Source: Bacteroidota bacterium (lineage in GTDB: Bacteria > Bacteroidota > Bacteroidia > AKYH767-A > JABDAW01). Taken from it: DNA of 36,485 bases. The notes beneath the pieces were generated by a model that worked only from the letters and a program-made list of their open reading frames with translations, searched no databases and was not told the origin of the DNA. Made by a program: the position numbers and the translations under genes. How positions within the stretch are numbered: the stretch's first letter is position 1; every line of letters begins with the position of its first letter. Location: NCBI GenBank assembly GCA_013288905.1, contig JABDAW010000006.1:4623-41107 (forward strand), written 5' to 3'. Shown piece after piece: positions 9,201 to 17,418 of the stretch.

Positions 9201-11846
9201 ACAATAGATAGTGCGGCATATAAAGTAAAAGCTGATACACTTTATTCACAATCCAAAAGGCTTAATGATCAATCACAACAACTTTATGCAAAAGCAAAGA
9301 AATCTAAAAACCAAAAGGAGAAAATTAAATTGATGCAACAGGCTCAAAACCTAAGCGATTCCTCTATTGAGAAGCAAAAACAAGGTGATGTGGCAAGTGC
9401 AATTGCACCTCAAATAAAAACTACTGAAATACCTGCTGTAGTTGTAAAAAATGACACCCAAACAAATACGATTTCAAATGATACAACAACTAACAATGCT
9501 TCAATTGTTATAATAAAAGATACTTCCACATCTCCTAAAAAAATTGATACCGCATCTAAAGAAATAAAAGCAACTGCGGATGTTAGTAATCATCCATTGA
9601 AAGAACAAGGTGCCATAGAAAATAAAGGGAACATAGATTCTGCAAGGATAATTATTCCATCAACCACAAAAGGAAATGATGTTTCAAAAACTTCTAGAGC
9701 CACTAATGAAAATAATTTAAATTCTCAACAACCAATTAATTCGAACCCGGCTGAAAGCTTTAGGACACAGGCACTTCAATTAGATAATGAAGGGGATAGT
9801 CTTTCAAATCAATCGAAAATACTTTATGTAAAAGCTAAGGCTACCGATGATAAAGTTGAAAAGCGAAATCTTAATATGCAAGCATTCAATCTTCAAAATG
9901 AAAGTAAATCATTGCATCAACAGGCTGCTGATAAAAGAAAAGAGGCTGACCAATTAAATCAACCTAATTCCACTAATGAAATTGTAACAACTAAAGCTGA
10001 TACGAGCAATCAAAATATTGAGGTTGTAAAAAGCTCCGACAATAACACGAATGCAAAAAATTCTAATAACTCGATACCAGCGCAACCACCTGTTTCTATG
10101 GGGAATGAACGATTGGATACCAATAATGTTGATTATCCAAGATATATTCAATTGGTTGCATCAGCAAAGGAAAAACAGAAGGCAACAGAAGCTGAATTTG
10201 CGAAAGCAGTGGACTTGGAAAACCAGGCTAAAGATGAAAATAAGCAAGCCCAAGAAAAATTAGATCAGGTAAATAAATTAAAGAAGAAAAAAGAAAAACA
10301 ACAAGCCACGAAGGATGCTAAAAATTTACAAAGCGAAGCAAAATTAAAACAGCATGATGCCGACAGTATCTATGTTCTTGCAAAGGAAATGGCAAAACAA
10401 TCGGATAATCAAAAAGCTGAAGCGATTACATTAAGAGAAAAGTTGGAAATCCAAGACTCTGCTGATAAATCTTCTTCCAAAATAAATGAAACTGAATCAA
10501 AAAATAATACAAGAACCAAGCAAGATATTTCAAACAGTTCATCCAATAATTATGTCTTCAGCATCTCGAATGAAAAAGCCACTAAGAATGAGAAACGAAG
10601 CATTCCTCATAATGAAAAACTCCCTGATGGGTTATATTTTAAGGTCCAGATAGGAGCATTTAAAACACCTGTCTCCTCCGATGCCTTCAAGGGTTTGCAG
10701 CCCATAACTTATGAGGATGGTCCGAATGGATGGCTTCGATATACTGCAGGATTATTTCAAACTTTTGAGAGTGCCAACCTTGCAAAGAAAGAAATTAGAA
10801 GAATTGGTTACAAGGATGCCTTCGTCGTGGCTTATCATAACGGAAAAAGGATTTCAATTTACGAAGCAGGATTATTGATTCATGACTATACAAAACCTCA
10901 AAAGGAGACTTATCAATTTGTTTATATCGAAGAAACAAAGGTCTTGAAAGCTAACAGTATTTATCCTGAAAAGTATGCCCCGGAACTTGCGGATGTCAAT
11001 CTGAACGTCTTTAACAATGCGGTGAAAAGATCACCCGTGGCTTTGGTTAATGATGTGAATGATTCTTCAAAAAATACCGTTGCATCATCTTTACAAAACA
11101 ATATTCCCACCGCAACAACTTCTTCAAATCAATCTTCATTCAATATTAAAAACACCGATGGATTATTTTATACCATTCAGGTAGGTGTGTATGGAACTGC
11201 CACTCCCCCGCGCATTCTTGAATCATTGAAGCCATTAAATACTGAAGTTACTCCAAAGGGTTATTATCGTTTCTTATCTGGTCTGTATAATTACTTTCCA
11301 CCTGCCGATGCTGCCAAAAATCAGATTGCCAGGACTCTGGTTCCTGATGCTTTTGTGGTTGCTTATTATAAGGGTTCGAGGATCGGATTGGTACAGGCAA
11401 GGGAATTAGAAAAGACTGTTACCCCAACGAAATTTGATGTTGCCCCAACTTCTACAAACATTCAGGAACCCGCACCAATCAATACAAATACTACAACCAG
11501 CAATAACGATTCAGCCGCAATACATACTATTGCGCCAATAATCAAGGCACCTGAAGAACCTATAAGTCCCTCCACTATTATCTTCAAGGTTCAGTTGGGA
11601 GCTTATCGCGAACAGGTGCCTTTTGATGTGGTGGATTTGTTCCTAAAGTTAAGCAGCAAAAACATTACCCACTACAAGGATGCTGATGGTCTTACCTATT
11701 ACTTTGCCGGCGAGGTTCATGATTATGATACCGCAGTCCAATTAAAAAATATGGTCATTGCTGCCGGAATCAAAGATGCATTTGTCGTGGCTTTTAGCGG
11801 AGATAAAAAAGTCCCGATGGAGAAAGTAAAGAAGCTGGTTAAATAA
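6300..11846 (+). CDS. Giant TPR / PD40 propeller / CRD / coiled-coil protein with three C-terminal SPOR domains
   Basis: An 1848-aa exported protein. Residues 1-22 are a signal peptide (cleavage after 'HIAFA', no lipobox Cys). Residues about 28-150 hold TPR-like helices ('AKDYVKATPLFSQLL', 'YYLGKAYHLNQRYDEAISAFN'). Residues about 200-340 hold WD40-like PD40 blades ('DYPFISQDGKTLYFSSKGHNSIGGYDVF'). Residues about 355-430 resemble a carboxypeptidase regulatory-like domain. Residues about 440-1440 are low-complexity, rich in Asn, Lys, Ser and Thr, with several copies of a helical heptad-like module ('DQSQQLYAKAKKSKNQKEKI'). Three SPOR domains follow at about 1444-1520, 1619-1700 and 1758-1840, each with 'YFKVQIGAF'-type first strands and ending 'DAFVVAY'. 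SPOR binds denuded peptidoglycan. The first half matches the layout of PorE-type and other OmpA-family proteins, with SPOR domains where OmpA_C would be. I infer a periplasmic cell-wall-bound scaffold. Confidence 0.85.
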   Translation: MKRSLLVLCFLWFHCFYHIAFAQNNFKSQEDLKKNAEKTFTAKDYVKATPLFSQLLSTVPKDANYNYKYGVCILYTNNDKGKCLKYLQFAAKNPKTTNDVYYYLGKAYHLNQRYDEAISAFNTFKKNASSGDIQKKGVDAEIQSINNARNHLGSNVNMVIVSKNQIPIASFTTAYDVSAMGGKIIDKPPIYRMKADKNDITNNTVYINNGLKVIYFSSYGIDGKAGKDIYKVTKNKKGEWSEPVNLGAPVNTGSDEDYPFISQDGKTLYFSSKGHNSIGGYDVFKSVYDSAKNTWSEPVSVGTPVNSPYDDLLFVVDSTGNANFASTRESSDGNIGFYKMIISERPIEFTTIKGSLRTDKTTDSKDATITILNYNDGSVVDVIKADELTGSYDMKLKPGRGYTIVVEKKGYIPHAENIYIPDQLVEHVLGQELRLSKSDSLEELSISNYFSILEENTDLNTAIKTEEITSDFKHAENYKEKLKTVAINDRTIDVTPPVNDISMQAKTLPVSAFAINTGANNISVDTSSPYSKGNVAGGTSNNETPAKKEEIKPDTSKQEIPNVITAKTTNNEIVTIAYSDAAAIQNEAKEMKKNAEIAESIGKARDSMAINLNKEIASLQKKIAVEKNVVIKKHLQDSIQQRQNEAAQLKEEANVAYSLSKEYNEDGSKLQKDADESLAIAKALENSSKTKADVNNQTAAKNNDNKRIEDTLYKKVEKINTNDLILKAAASFSELSKEKLMESDSVSLAANQLKTESVSLTNKANDTIKKATITPEPEKTRLRKKAAELERQSAQKQIESDQATTHARQLKDSAVKEEKKATIAKGLTNDIINSKEGITVISTPSTQTEKGFQSSEVNNETTKKTNTADTLVTTSIDNASKNDTTKITSTIKNKGNIPDIALPTQTKSNNNLNANTSSNGGIDKDNNASNGNNSININSNNRKDSLVANVVPNDTSINQSNASKAPTTIDSAAYKVKADTLYSQSKRLNDQSQQLYAKAKKSKNQKEKIKLMQQAQNLSDSSIEKQKQGDVASAIAPQIKTTEIPAVVVKNDTQTNTISNDTTTNNASIVIIKDTSTSPKKIDTASKEIKATADVSNHPLKEQGAIENKGNIDSARIIIPSTTKGNDVSKTSRATNENNLNSQQPINSNPAESFRTQALQLDNEGDSLSNQSKILYVKAKATDDKVEKRNLNMQAFNLQNESKSLHQQAADKRKEADQLNQPNSTNEIVTTKADTSNQNIEVVKSSDNNTNAKNSNNSIPAQPPVSMGNERLDTNNVDYPRYIQLVASAKEKQKATEAEFAKAVDLENQAKDENKQAQEKLDQVNKLKKKKEKQQATKDAKNLQSEAKLKQHDADSIYVLAKEMAKQSDNQKAEAITLREKLEIQDSADKSSSKINETESKNNTRTKQDISNSSSNNYVFSISNEKATKNEKRSIPHNEKLPDGLYFKVQIGAFKTPVSSDAFKGLQPITYEDGPNGWLRYTAGLFQTFESANLAKKEIRRIGYKDAFVVAYHNGKRISIYEAGLLIHDYTKPQKETYQFVYIEETKVLKANSIYPEKYAPELADVNLNVFNNAVKRSPVALVNDVNDSSKNTVASSLQNNIPTATTSSNQSSFNIKNTDGLFYTIQVGVYGTATPPRILESLKPLNTEVTPKGYYRFLSGLYNYFPPADAAKNQIARTLVPDAFVVAYYKGSRIGLVQARELEKTVTPTKFDVAPTSTNIQEPAPINTNTTTSNNDSAAIHTIAPIIKAPEEPISPSTIIFKVQLGAYREQVPFDVVDLFLKLSSKNITHYKDADGLTYYFAGEVHDYDTAVQLKNMVIAAGIKDAFVVAFSGDKKVPMEKVKKLVK

Positions 11847-12060
11847 TAGACCTCTATCATATTTAATCACTATTTGTTTTATAAAAAGTCCCCCCAGGGA
11901 CAACTTCTAATCTTTTGCTATAAACAGGTAATCACTACCGGACTTTCGCACCATCTGATTTGCGATAATTATGAAAGAAGTCTAATCCCTCCTCTATGTT
12001 TTATAATTTTGGAATAATGTGAAATTTAATTAGGCATGAAGAAATTTTTCTCTTCTTAAT

Positions 12061-12291
12061 ACAAATTATAGAAGGCGGAATACAAATTATAGGAAGGGGG
12101 ATGGTATTTATAGGAAGCGGGACGGTAATTACAGGAGAAGGGACGGTAATTATAGGAAGGGGAATGATAATTATAGAAGCTGGGATAATAATTATAGGAC
12201 AGCAGAAAGCAATTATAGAAGGAGGGAAGGACATTATAGAAGGAGGGACAGCAATTATAGAAGGGGGGACAGGCATTATATATTGCATAGA
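12061..12291. repeat. Tandem array 2: 11 units of 21 bp, purine-rich on the plus strand
   Basis: Eleven units start every 21 bp from 12061. The consensus is roughly 'aattatagaaggagggac' plus three variable bases. The AATTATA block is the best conserved and often forms a small dyad (ATAATTAT, GTAATTAC); the rest of each unit is nearly pure G and A on the plus strand. No shared leader or trailer with arrays 3-5 is visible. Confidence 0.9.
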
Positions 12292-12530
12292 AATCAATAC
12301 TTTAGATAATTTTTTGCTGGCTTTCATCTTTTATAATAACAGGGAATTCAAAACTTAATTGTAACAAACCATTATACGCCAAATGAAATTAGAAATTAAT
12401 CATTCAAAATAACAAAGCCATAAGATACATGGAATAGATGTCGTGCTTTATCGGATTTTTTTAATGTTTATAAAATGGAGTTTAATTTAACAAACATGAA
12501 AAAAAGATGAATGATAATAAACCTTTTTAA

Positions 12531-12538
12531 TATATTCG
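12531..12538 (+). promoter_or_regulatory. Possible -7 box TATATTCG upstream of the SBBP/T9SS-B gene
   Basis: TATATTCG differs from TAnnTTTG by one base and is followed by 'ccg'. A similar TAAATTCG-ccg occurs upstream of exbB (35090). A leader of about 55 nt would result. Weak evidence from one box. Confidence 0.28.
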
Positions 12539-12599
12539 CCGTCTTAAAAAAATAGAATACATTCCTTCCACCTTTTGTATCACTTCATAAAAACAAAAT

Positions 12600-15500
12600 A
12601 TGAAAAAAATAACTATCCTTCTTTCAACCATTTTCTTTTTAATCAGTTATAACCTTTCCGCACAGCTTTATTGGATGGAGCATGGCGGTAGTCCTGACGT
12701 AGATGAGGGTATCGCAGTCGGCTCTGATGCTGCCGGAAACACCTACGCTACCGGCTATTTCACAAACACTGCAAAATTCGGTTCTACTATCCTTACAACC
12801 TTTGGGCAGACTGATATAGTTCTTACAAAGATGAATAATTTAGGTGCTTATGTATGGGCAGTTCAAGCTGGCGGTATTGGTTCAGATCGCCCGACAGCTC
12901 TGCGCACCGACTCTATGGGTAATTGCTACATTACCGGGTTTTATTACGGCACCGCCACCTTTGGAAGCTTTCATATTACATCTACAGGCGCGCAGGATGT
13001 CTTTATCGCAAAATATGACAGCTCTGGTACCTGTATTTGGGTGCGTACTTGTGGCGGAACAGAGGAAGACATTGGTCATGCCATTGCTCTTGATCCTTCG
13101 GGGAATGTCGTGGTTACCGGGGAATTCCAAGGGACTTCGACTTTTGGCACTTCTGTCTTCACAAGCATGAATAACAGTGTTGATATCTTTACTATTAAAT
13201 ATGATAACAACGGTACCTTCTTATGGGCGAAGCAAGGTGCGGCAAAATACACCGATATTGGAGCTGCTGTGGTATGTGATGCTTCCGGAAACGTATATGT
13301 GACGGGGCAATTCAGCGATACCATTACTTTTGATTATGTTACCAATTGCAATATGTATAATGGAATATTCCTCATTAAATATAATGCCTCCGGTGTTGAA
13401 CAATGGATGAAGTTTTCCGGTGGTGGAAATTACAATGTTGCCAATACCATCTACATTGATCAGAGCGGAAACCCTGTAATAGCAGGTGATTTGCATGGCA
13501 GCATTACTTTTTTCTATGCCCCTACCAATATTACCATGACTACCACCTATCCCAACAATATCTTCCTTGCTAAATATAGTCCTGCCGGTAATCTTATCTG
13601 GAGTCTTGCCAATGGTTCCAACTCTTATGTTACTGCAAAGAGCCTGGTGATTGATGAACTCGGCAATAATTATCTTACCGGAAACTTCGCCTGTACTTTC
13701 ACTCAATATGCCGATGTTTATGGTCAGGGAACCTTCTGTAGCATTGGGTTTAATGATATTTATGTTTCCAAATGGGATGTTGCGGGGAATAAAATCTGGA
13801 ACAGACAAGTCGCAGGTCATGCTGATGACAATGGAACCGGCATTGCATTGAATGCTGCCGATGAAATATTACTTACCGGGAGCTTTGGAGAAACAGTTAT
13901 TTTTCCTGTCCGCTGGGCAAATTTCATTGGATATGCCGATACTGTCTTTAATGGCTGTACTCCGTACTATTGCAATGACTTTAGTTATTCTCAATACAAG
14001 GGTTTGAGGTCTTATGGAAACTCGGATATGTTTGTGGCGAAGTGCCTTGATACTATGCGGCAGCCTTATGACTATTTTCTTCGCTCCGGCAATAATTGCG
14101 ACAGACCTTATGACAGTATGTGCCTTGGGCAATGGCTTGGACCTTGTTCTGATTCTGCTCATGGCTGCGATTCTGTCATTGTTCAGGTAAATACTTTTGC
14201 TTGTAAGGACCTCGCGCCATCTTATTCTTTCCATTGGTCTAATGGTTCTACTAATGACACCGCTAAGATTTGGACTTCGGGATGGGTTTATCTATTACAT
14301 TCCCATCCAGATGCCTGTGACACTAAGACAGATTCCATCTATGTTACTATTTATCCCATTCCGCCTATTCCTGCAATCTCTGACAACCAATTGGTGAACG
14401 TAGATGCTATTCAGACATACATTGTGCAGGTTTGTGTGCCTGATTCCATTAGTATATGGGCTAGCAATTATGATCCCACGGATTCTATTTATTGGATTAA
14501 TCCAAATAATGTCATTACACATGATTCCAGCCTTCCTAATAACCACGTTGATGGATTATATCTTTTCGTTGTTACGAATTCTTATGGCTGCACCGATACT
14601 AATGCTGTCCTGCTTGAATTTGATTCCTTGCTTCCTCCCATTCATCCCAAAATAATTTTTCCTCAAGACACTTTTAATACCGATACCATTACCCTTTGTC
14701 TTGGTAATCCTTTCGAAGCTGTCATAAGAGATACTGTTACCGGGGCTGACTGCTATCCGAATACTACTATCATCTGGACTGTTTCCCCTGTGATTCCTGA
14801 ATTATTCGGTATCTATTTTACTCAGTATTGTCAATGGTATATTTACAACTGGTTTTGGCCCTCTGTCAGTGGTTGGTACACGGTTACTGCACATATTAAT
14901 TTGGGAAATGTCTGTAATCTTATTGATGTAACCACTTCGCGCTCCATTTACATCGTTGTTCTCCCCCACCCTACTCCTATCATTAAAGGAGATACTGCCT
15001 TCTGTCCCGGAGATTCTGTTGAATTGCTCGCATCCGGCGGTGTGAGTTATCTTTGGGGGTATAATGAATTCAATACCTATTATTTTACCCAATTCAATAC
15101 TAATCAAGATATCTGGGTGAATCAAACAGGTTACTATATCGTCGCTGTTACTAATGCCGGCGGCTGTAGCGATTCCATAATAGTACATGTTCAGCAAAAG
15201 CCTTACCCTGAAATCACCATGAATCCTGTTTTCGGAATCATTTGTCCCAATGACTCTGTCTTGCTCACTGTTTCGGGCAATGGAACCTTCGCTTGGGATG
15301 GTCCGAACGGTGCTATTCCGGGCGATACCGACCAGATATATGTTCAGCTCGCAGGTCAATATTATTGTTACAATGTTGATACGCAAGGTTGTCCACAACT
15401 TTCCAATACTGTCATTGTTACGGCATACAATACTCCCTATCTTAAAGTCATTCCCGACACTGCTTTTTGTAAAGGCGATTCTGTGGAGATCGTTGTTGTT

Positions 15501-16814
15501 ACTACTCCCGGCAGCAATATCACTTGGCTTCAGCCTCTTTCCGGTGATAGTCTTTTCGTCTATGTTGATACTACTGATTACTATTCTTGTTCGGTATTTT
15601 CCTGTAATATCACGACCATAGCCGGTGTTCATGTTACGATGGTTACCTCTGCTGCGCAGATTGATTATACTGGTTCCACTACCTTCTGTGCTGGCGATTC
15701 AATCGTGTTGTCTGGGAATAGCGGAATGACACAATATATCTGGCAACCCGGTAATATTATAGAGCCGACGATGACTGCCTATACCAGCGGCACCTACCTT
15801 TTGATGACTCTTGACTCTCTTGGCTGCCAGGCTTTTGATAGTGTTACCATTACTGTTACTCCGGCTTATTATACTCCATCTTTGAAGGTCATTCCTGATT
15901 CTGTCTTTTGCATAGGGCAGTCTGTGGTGTTGAATGTTTTGTCTGATTCATTAAGCACCATCCAATGGCTTAATCCTCTTTCCGGTAATAGCTTCCAGCA
16001 GGTTGTTGATACCACCGGAACATACATTTGCAGCGTAACTTATTGCAATATCACAACTACTGACAGCATCACGGTTACGGAATTAAATCCTGCTGCAAAC
16101 ATCACTGCATCCGGTCCCCTGACTTTCTGTAGTGGAGATTCCATAACCCTCACTGGCAGCGGCAATTTCACAAATTATATATGGCTTCCTGATTCTGTTT
16201 CCAATCAAAACATCATTGTTCACAATCCTGCTGTCTATCATCTCACCATAACTAATTACATTGGCTGCACAGCGACAGATTCCATTAAGATAGACACCAT
16301 TCCAAACCCTACTCCCATGGTGCCTTCAGCCGCTACCTGTGCTGGGACTTCCATCACTCTTATTGCGAATGGCAATCAGCAGGTTTATTGGTATAATGAT
16401 GAATTTGCTACCACTCCTTTTGATTCAGGATATACCTTTACCACACCTTTGCTTTATACTACGATGACTTATTACATCCTCACGAATACCGGGGTTTGCA
16501 GAAGTATGCTTGTCCCGGTTGTTGTGGAAGTTGAGCCTTGCTTTATTAATATTCCAAATATCTTTACTCCTAATAATGATGGCTATAATGACTTCTTTGC
16601 CTTCCAAGCCGATGGTTTCCTGACTTATCATCTTATTATTTATGATCGCTGGGGATTAAAGATGTTTGAAAGCTACCAACCGAATCTTTATTGGGATGGT
16701 TATGATCAGGCAGGCAGGCAATGTCCTGACGGCACCTACTATTATATCTTCTATGGCGATGATTATAATGCTCATCCTTATTCTACGCATGGTTATATTA
16801 CTCTTATAAGGTAG
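12600..16814 (+). CDS. Large secreted SBBP-repeat / Ig-like protein with T9SS type B (gliding-associated) C-terminal domain
   Basis: A 1404-aa exported protein. Residues 1-22 are a signal peptide ('FLISYNLSAQ'). Residues about 25-450 contain seven SBBP-type propeller blades, each with a core like 'DASGNVYVTGQF'. A Cys-rich segment follows near residue 500 ('CDRPYDSMCLGQWLGPCSD'). Residues about 560-1310 are a chain of Ig-like modules with repeated cores of the type 'TFCAGDSIVLSG' and 'FCIGQSVVLNV'. The last 90 residues are the T9SS type B sorting domain: 'IFTPNNDGYNDFF', 'IYDRWGLKMFES', 'WDGYDQAGRQCPDGTYYYIF'. It should be secreted through T9SS and held on or near the cell surface, probably as an adhesin or sheath component. 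Its 3' end is followed directly by MITE-like copy A. Ligand unknown. Confidence 0.88.
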   Translation: MKKITILLSTIFFLISYNLSAQLYWMEHGGSPDVDEGIAVGSDAAGNTYATGYFTNTAKFGSTILTTFGQTDIVLTKMNNLGAYVWAVQAGGIGSDRPTALRTDSMGNCYITGFYYGTATFGSFHITSTGAQDVFIAKYDSSGTCIWVRTCGGTEEDIGHAIALDPSGNVVVTGEFQGTSTFGTSVFTSMNNSVDIFTIKYDNNGTFLWAKQGAAKYTDIGAAVVCDASGNVYVTGQFSDTITFDYVTNCNMYNGIFLIKYNASGVEQWMKFSGGGNYNVANTIYIDQSGNPVIAGDLHGSITFFYAPTNITMTTTYPNNIFLAKYSPAGNLIWSLANGSNSYVTAKSLVIDELGNNYLTGNFACTFTQYADVYGQGTFCSIGFNDIYVSKWDVAGNKIWNRQVAGHADDNGTGIALNAADEILLTGSFGETVIFPVRWANFIGYADTVFNGCTPYYCNDFSYSQYKGLRSYGNSDMFVAKCLDTMRQPYDYFLRSGNNCDRPYDSMCLGQWLGPCSDSAHGCDSVIVQVNTFACKDLAPSYSFHWSNGSTNDTAKIWTSGWVYLLHSHPDACDTKTDSIYVTIYPIPPIPAISDNQLVNVDAIQTYIVQVCVPDSISIWASNYDPTDSIYWINPNNVITHDSSLPNNHVDGLYLFVVTNSYGCTDTNAVLLEFDSLLPPIHPKIIFPQDTFNTDTITLCLGNPFEAVIRDTVTGADCYPNTTIIWTVSPVIPELFGIYFTQYCQWYIYNWFWPSVSGWYTVTAHINLGNVCNLIDVTTSRSIYIVVLPHPTPIIKGDTAFCPGDSVELLASGGVSYLWGYNEFNTYYFTQFNTNQDIWVNQTGYYIVAVTNAGGCSDSIIVHVQQKPYPEITMNPVFGIICPNDSVLLTVSGNGTFAWDGPNGAIPGDTDQIYVQLAGQYYCYNVDTQGCPQLSNTVIVTAYNTPYLKVIPDTAFCKGDSVEIVVVTTPGSNITWLQPLSGDSLFVYVDTTDYYSCSVFSCNITTIAGVHVTMVTSAAQIDYTGSTTFCAGDSIVLSGNSGMTQYIWQPGNIIEPTMTAYTSGTYLLMTLDSLGCQAFDSVTITVTPAYYTPSLKVIPDSVFCIGQSVVLNVLSDSLSTIQWLNPLSGNSFQQVVDTTGTYICSVTYCNITTTDSITVTELNPAANITASGPLTFCSGDSITLTGSGNFTNYIWLPDSVSNQNIIVHNPAVYHLTITNYIGCTATDSIKIDTIPNPTPMVPSAATCAGTSITLIANGNQQVYWYNDEFATTPFDSGYTFTTPLLYTTMTYYILTNTGVCRSMLVPVVVEVEPCFINIPNIFTPNNDGYNDFFAFQADGFLTYHLIIYDRWGLKMFESYQPNLYWDGYDQAGRQCPDGTYYYIFYGDDYNAHPYSTHGYITLIR

Positions 16815-16846
16815 TTTTCTTGGAATGTTTCATAAGATAGGAATAA

Positions 16847-17000
16847 TGCTGCTTTGTTGTATATACGAAGTTTCGGCTTGTCATTCCGTCGAAGGAGGAA
16901 TCCTATTATTATTCCAATAAGATTCCTCCTTCGTCGGAATGACAAGGACTCACAGTTTCAAAAATGTAATTGTATTATTGGTTTATTCAGCCCAACAGTC
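16847..17000. mobile_element. MITE-like palindromic element, copy A
   Basis: The core inverted repeat 'cttgtcattccg..' (16877-16902) and its partner (16920-16945) enclose a short AT loop; one mismatch separates the arms. The right side ('cacagtttc', 'attggttta', 'cagcccaacagtc') aligns throughout with copy B at 18183-18338, whereas the left terminal repeat has decayed. The 'GTCATTCCGACGAAGGAGGAATC' kind of hairpin is familiar as an interspersed repeat in environmental bacterial genomes. It begins about 30 bp after the stop of the preceding gene and could also act as its terminator. Confidence 0.7.
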
Positions 17001-17066
17001 CTTATTAAGAATATCCTTTTCCAAAGATTCAATATTGAATACTGAAAGATTAAGGTTGTGTTGATT

Positions 17067-17098
17067 AACTTTACTAAAGCTTTGAACTTTAGTAAAGT
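17067..17098. repeat. Hairpin H (first copy): aactttactaaag inverted repeat
   Basis: 'actttactaaag' pairs with 'ctttagtaaagt' around a short loop, followed by 'cagatgccattaa'. The same hairpin and 'cagatgcc' recur at 17298-17337 as the start of the array 3 leader, and a perfect version precedes array 5 (25278-25310). This copy is probably a truncated leader separated from the second by palindrome Q. Confidence 0.7.
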
Positions 17099-17121
17099 CA
17101 GATGCCATTAATTTTTATTTA

Positions 17122-17285
17122 TTTCACTCCTACGGAGTTTTGGAAGTTGTTGTTCCTTGTTTGCTATTAAGATTTCACTCCTTCGGAGTTTTAGAAAGAA
17201 CCTTAAGAATATTTAAAAACTCCGTAGGAGTGAAATCTTAATAGATAATATGCTCCATCATACCATTAAAACTCCTTAGGAGTGA
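17122..17285. repeat. Nested palindrome Q (ctcctacggag family)
   Basis: The outer arms 'tcactcctacggagtttt' (17124-17141) and its partner (17268-17285) match at 17 of 18 positions. The inner arms beginning 'ctattaagatttcactcc' (17164-17192) and partner (17216-17244) match at 28 of 29. The inner and outer arms carry the same 'cactcc-ncgg-agttttt' core, so one palindrome appears to have landed inside a related one. Confidence 0.8.
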
Positions 17286-17297
17286 CATGATATGGAG

Positions 17298-17418
17298 AAC
17301 TTTACTAAAGCTTTCAACATTAGTAATGTCAGATGCCGAACTCCTTGCCATTAAAGCCTTCCATCCACATCTCTTTCCTGAAGTTCCTGGTATGGAAATT
17401 CTTTTTCTAAGTATAAGA
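17298..17418. repeat. Leader of array 3: degenerate hairpin H' plus about 90-bp conserved leader
   Basis: A degenerate hairpin (17298-17330) is followed by 89 bp starting 'cagatgccgaactcc' and ending 'attctttttctaag' plus 'tataaga'. The 89 bp differ from the array 4 leader (22895-22983) at only five positions and closely match the array 5 leader (25311-25398). The last 21 bp of the leader are already in phase with the array. Confidence 0.85.

Larger units (their letters stand above)
11847..12599. other. Intergenic region with tandem array 2
   Basis: This 753-bp gap lies between two plus-strand genes. It contains a small GC-rich hairpin at 11888-11901 ('gtccc'/'gggac', no T tract, so a weak terminator candidate), array 2 at 12061-12291, then an AT-rich stretch with a promoter-like box at 12531. 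Both track ORFs here (12001..12327 minus, 12101..12358 plus) are translated repeat. Confidence 0.7.

Noticed and set aside
11888-11901. gtccc/gggac hairpin as terminator of the giant SPOR gene
   Set aside because: The stem is only 5 bp and no T tract follows, so it is noted but not called.
12001-12358. ORFs of 108 aa (minus) and 85 aa (plus) rich in Ile, Pro or Gly
   Set aside because: Both are translated array 2 on opposite strands.
13221-15632. Long minus-strand ORFs (199 and 276 aa) opposite the SBBP/T9SS-B gene
   Set aside because: They are antisense shadows of a repetitive coding sequence, with no recognisable domain or start signals.
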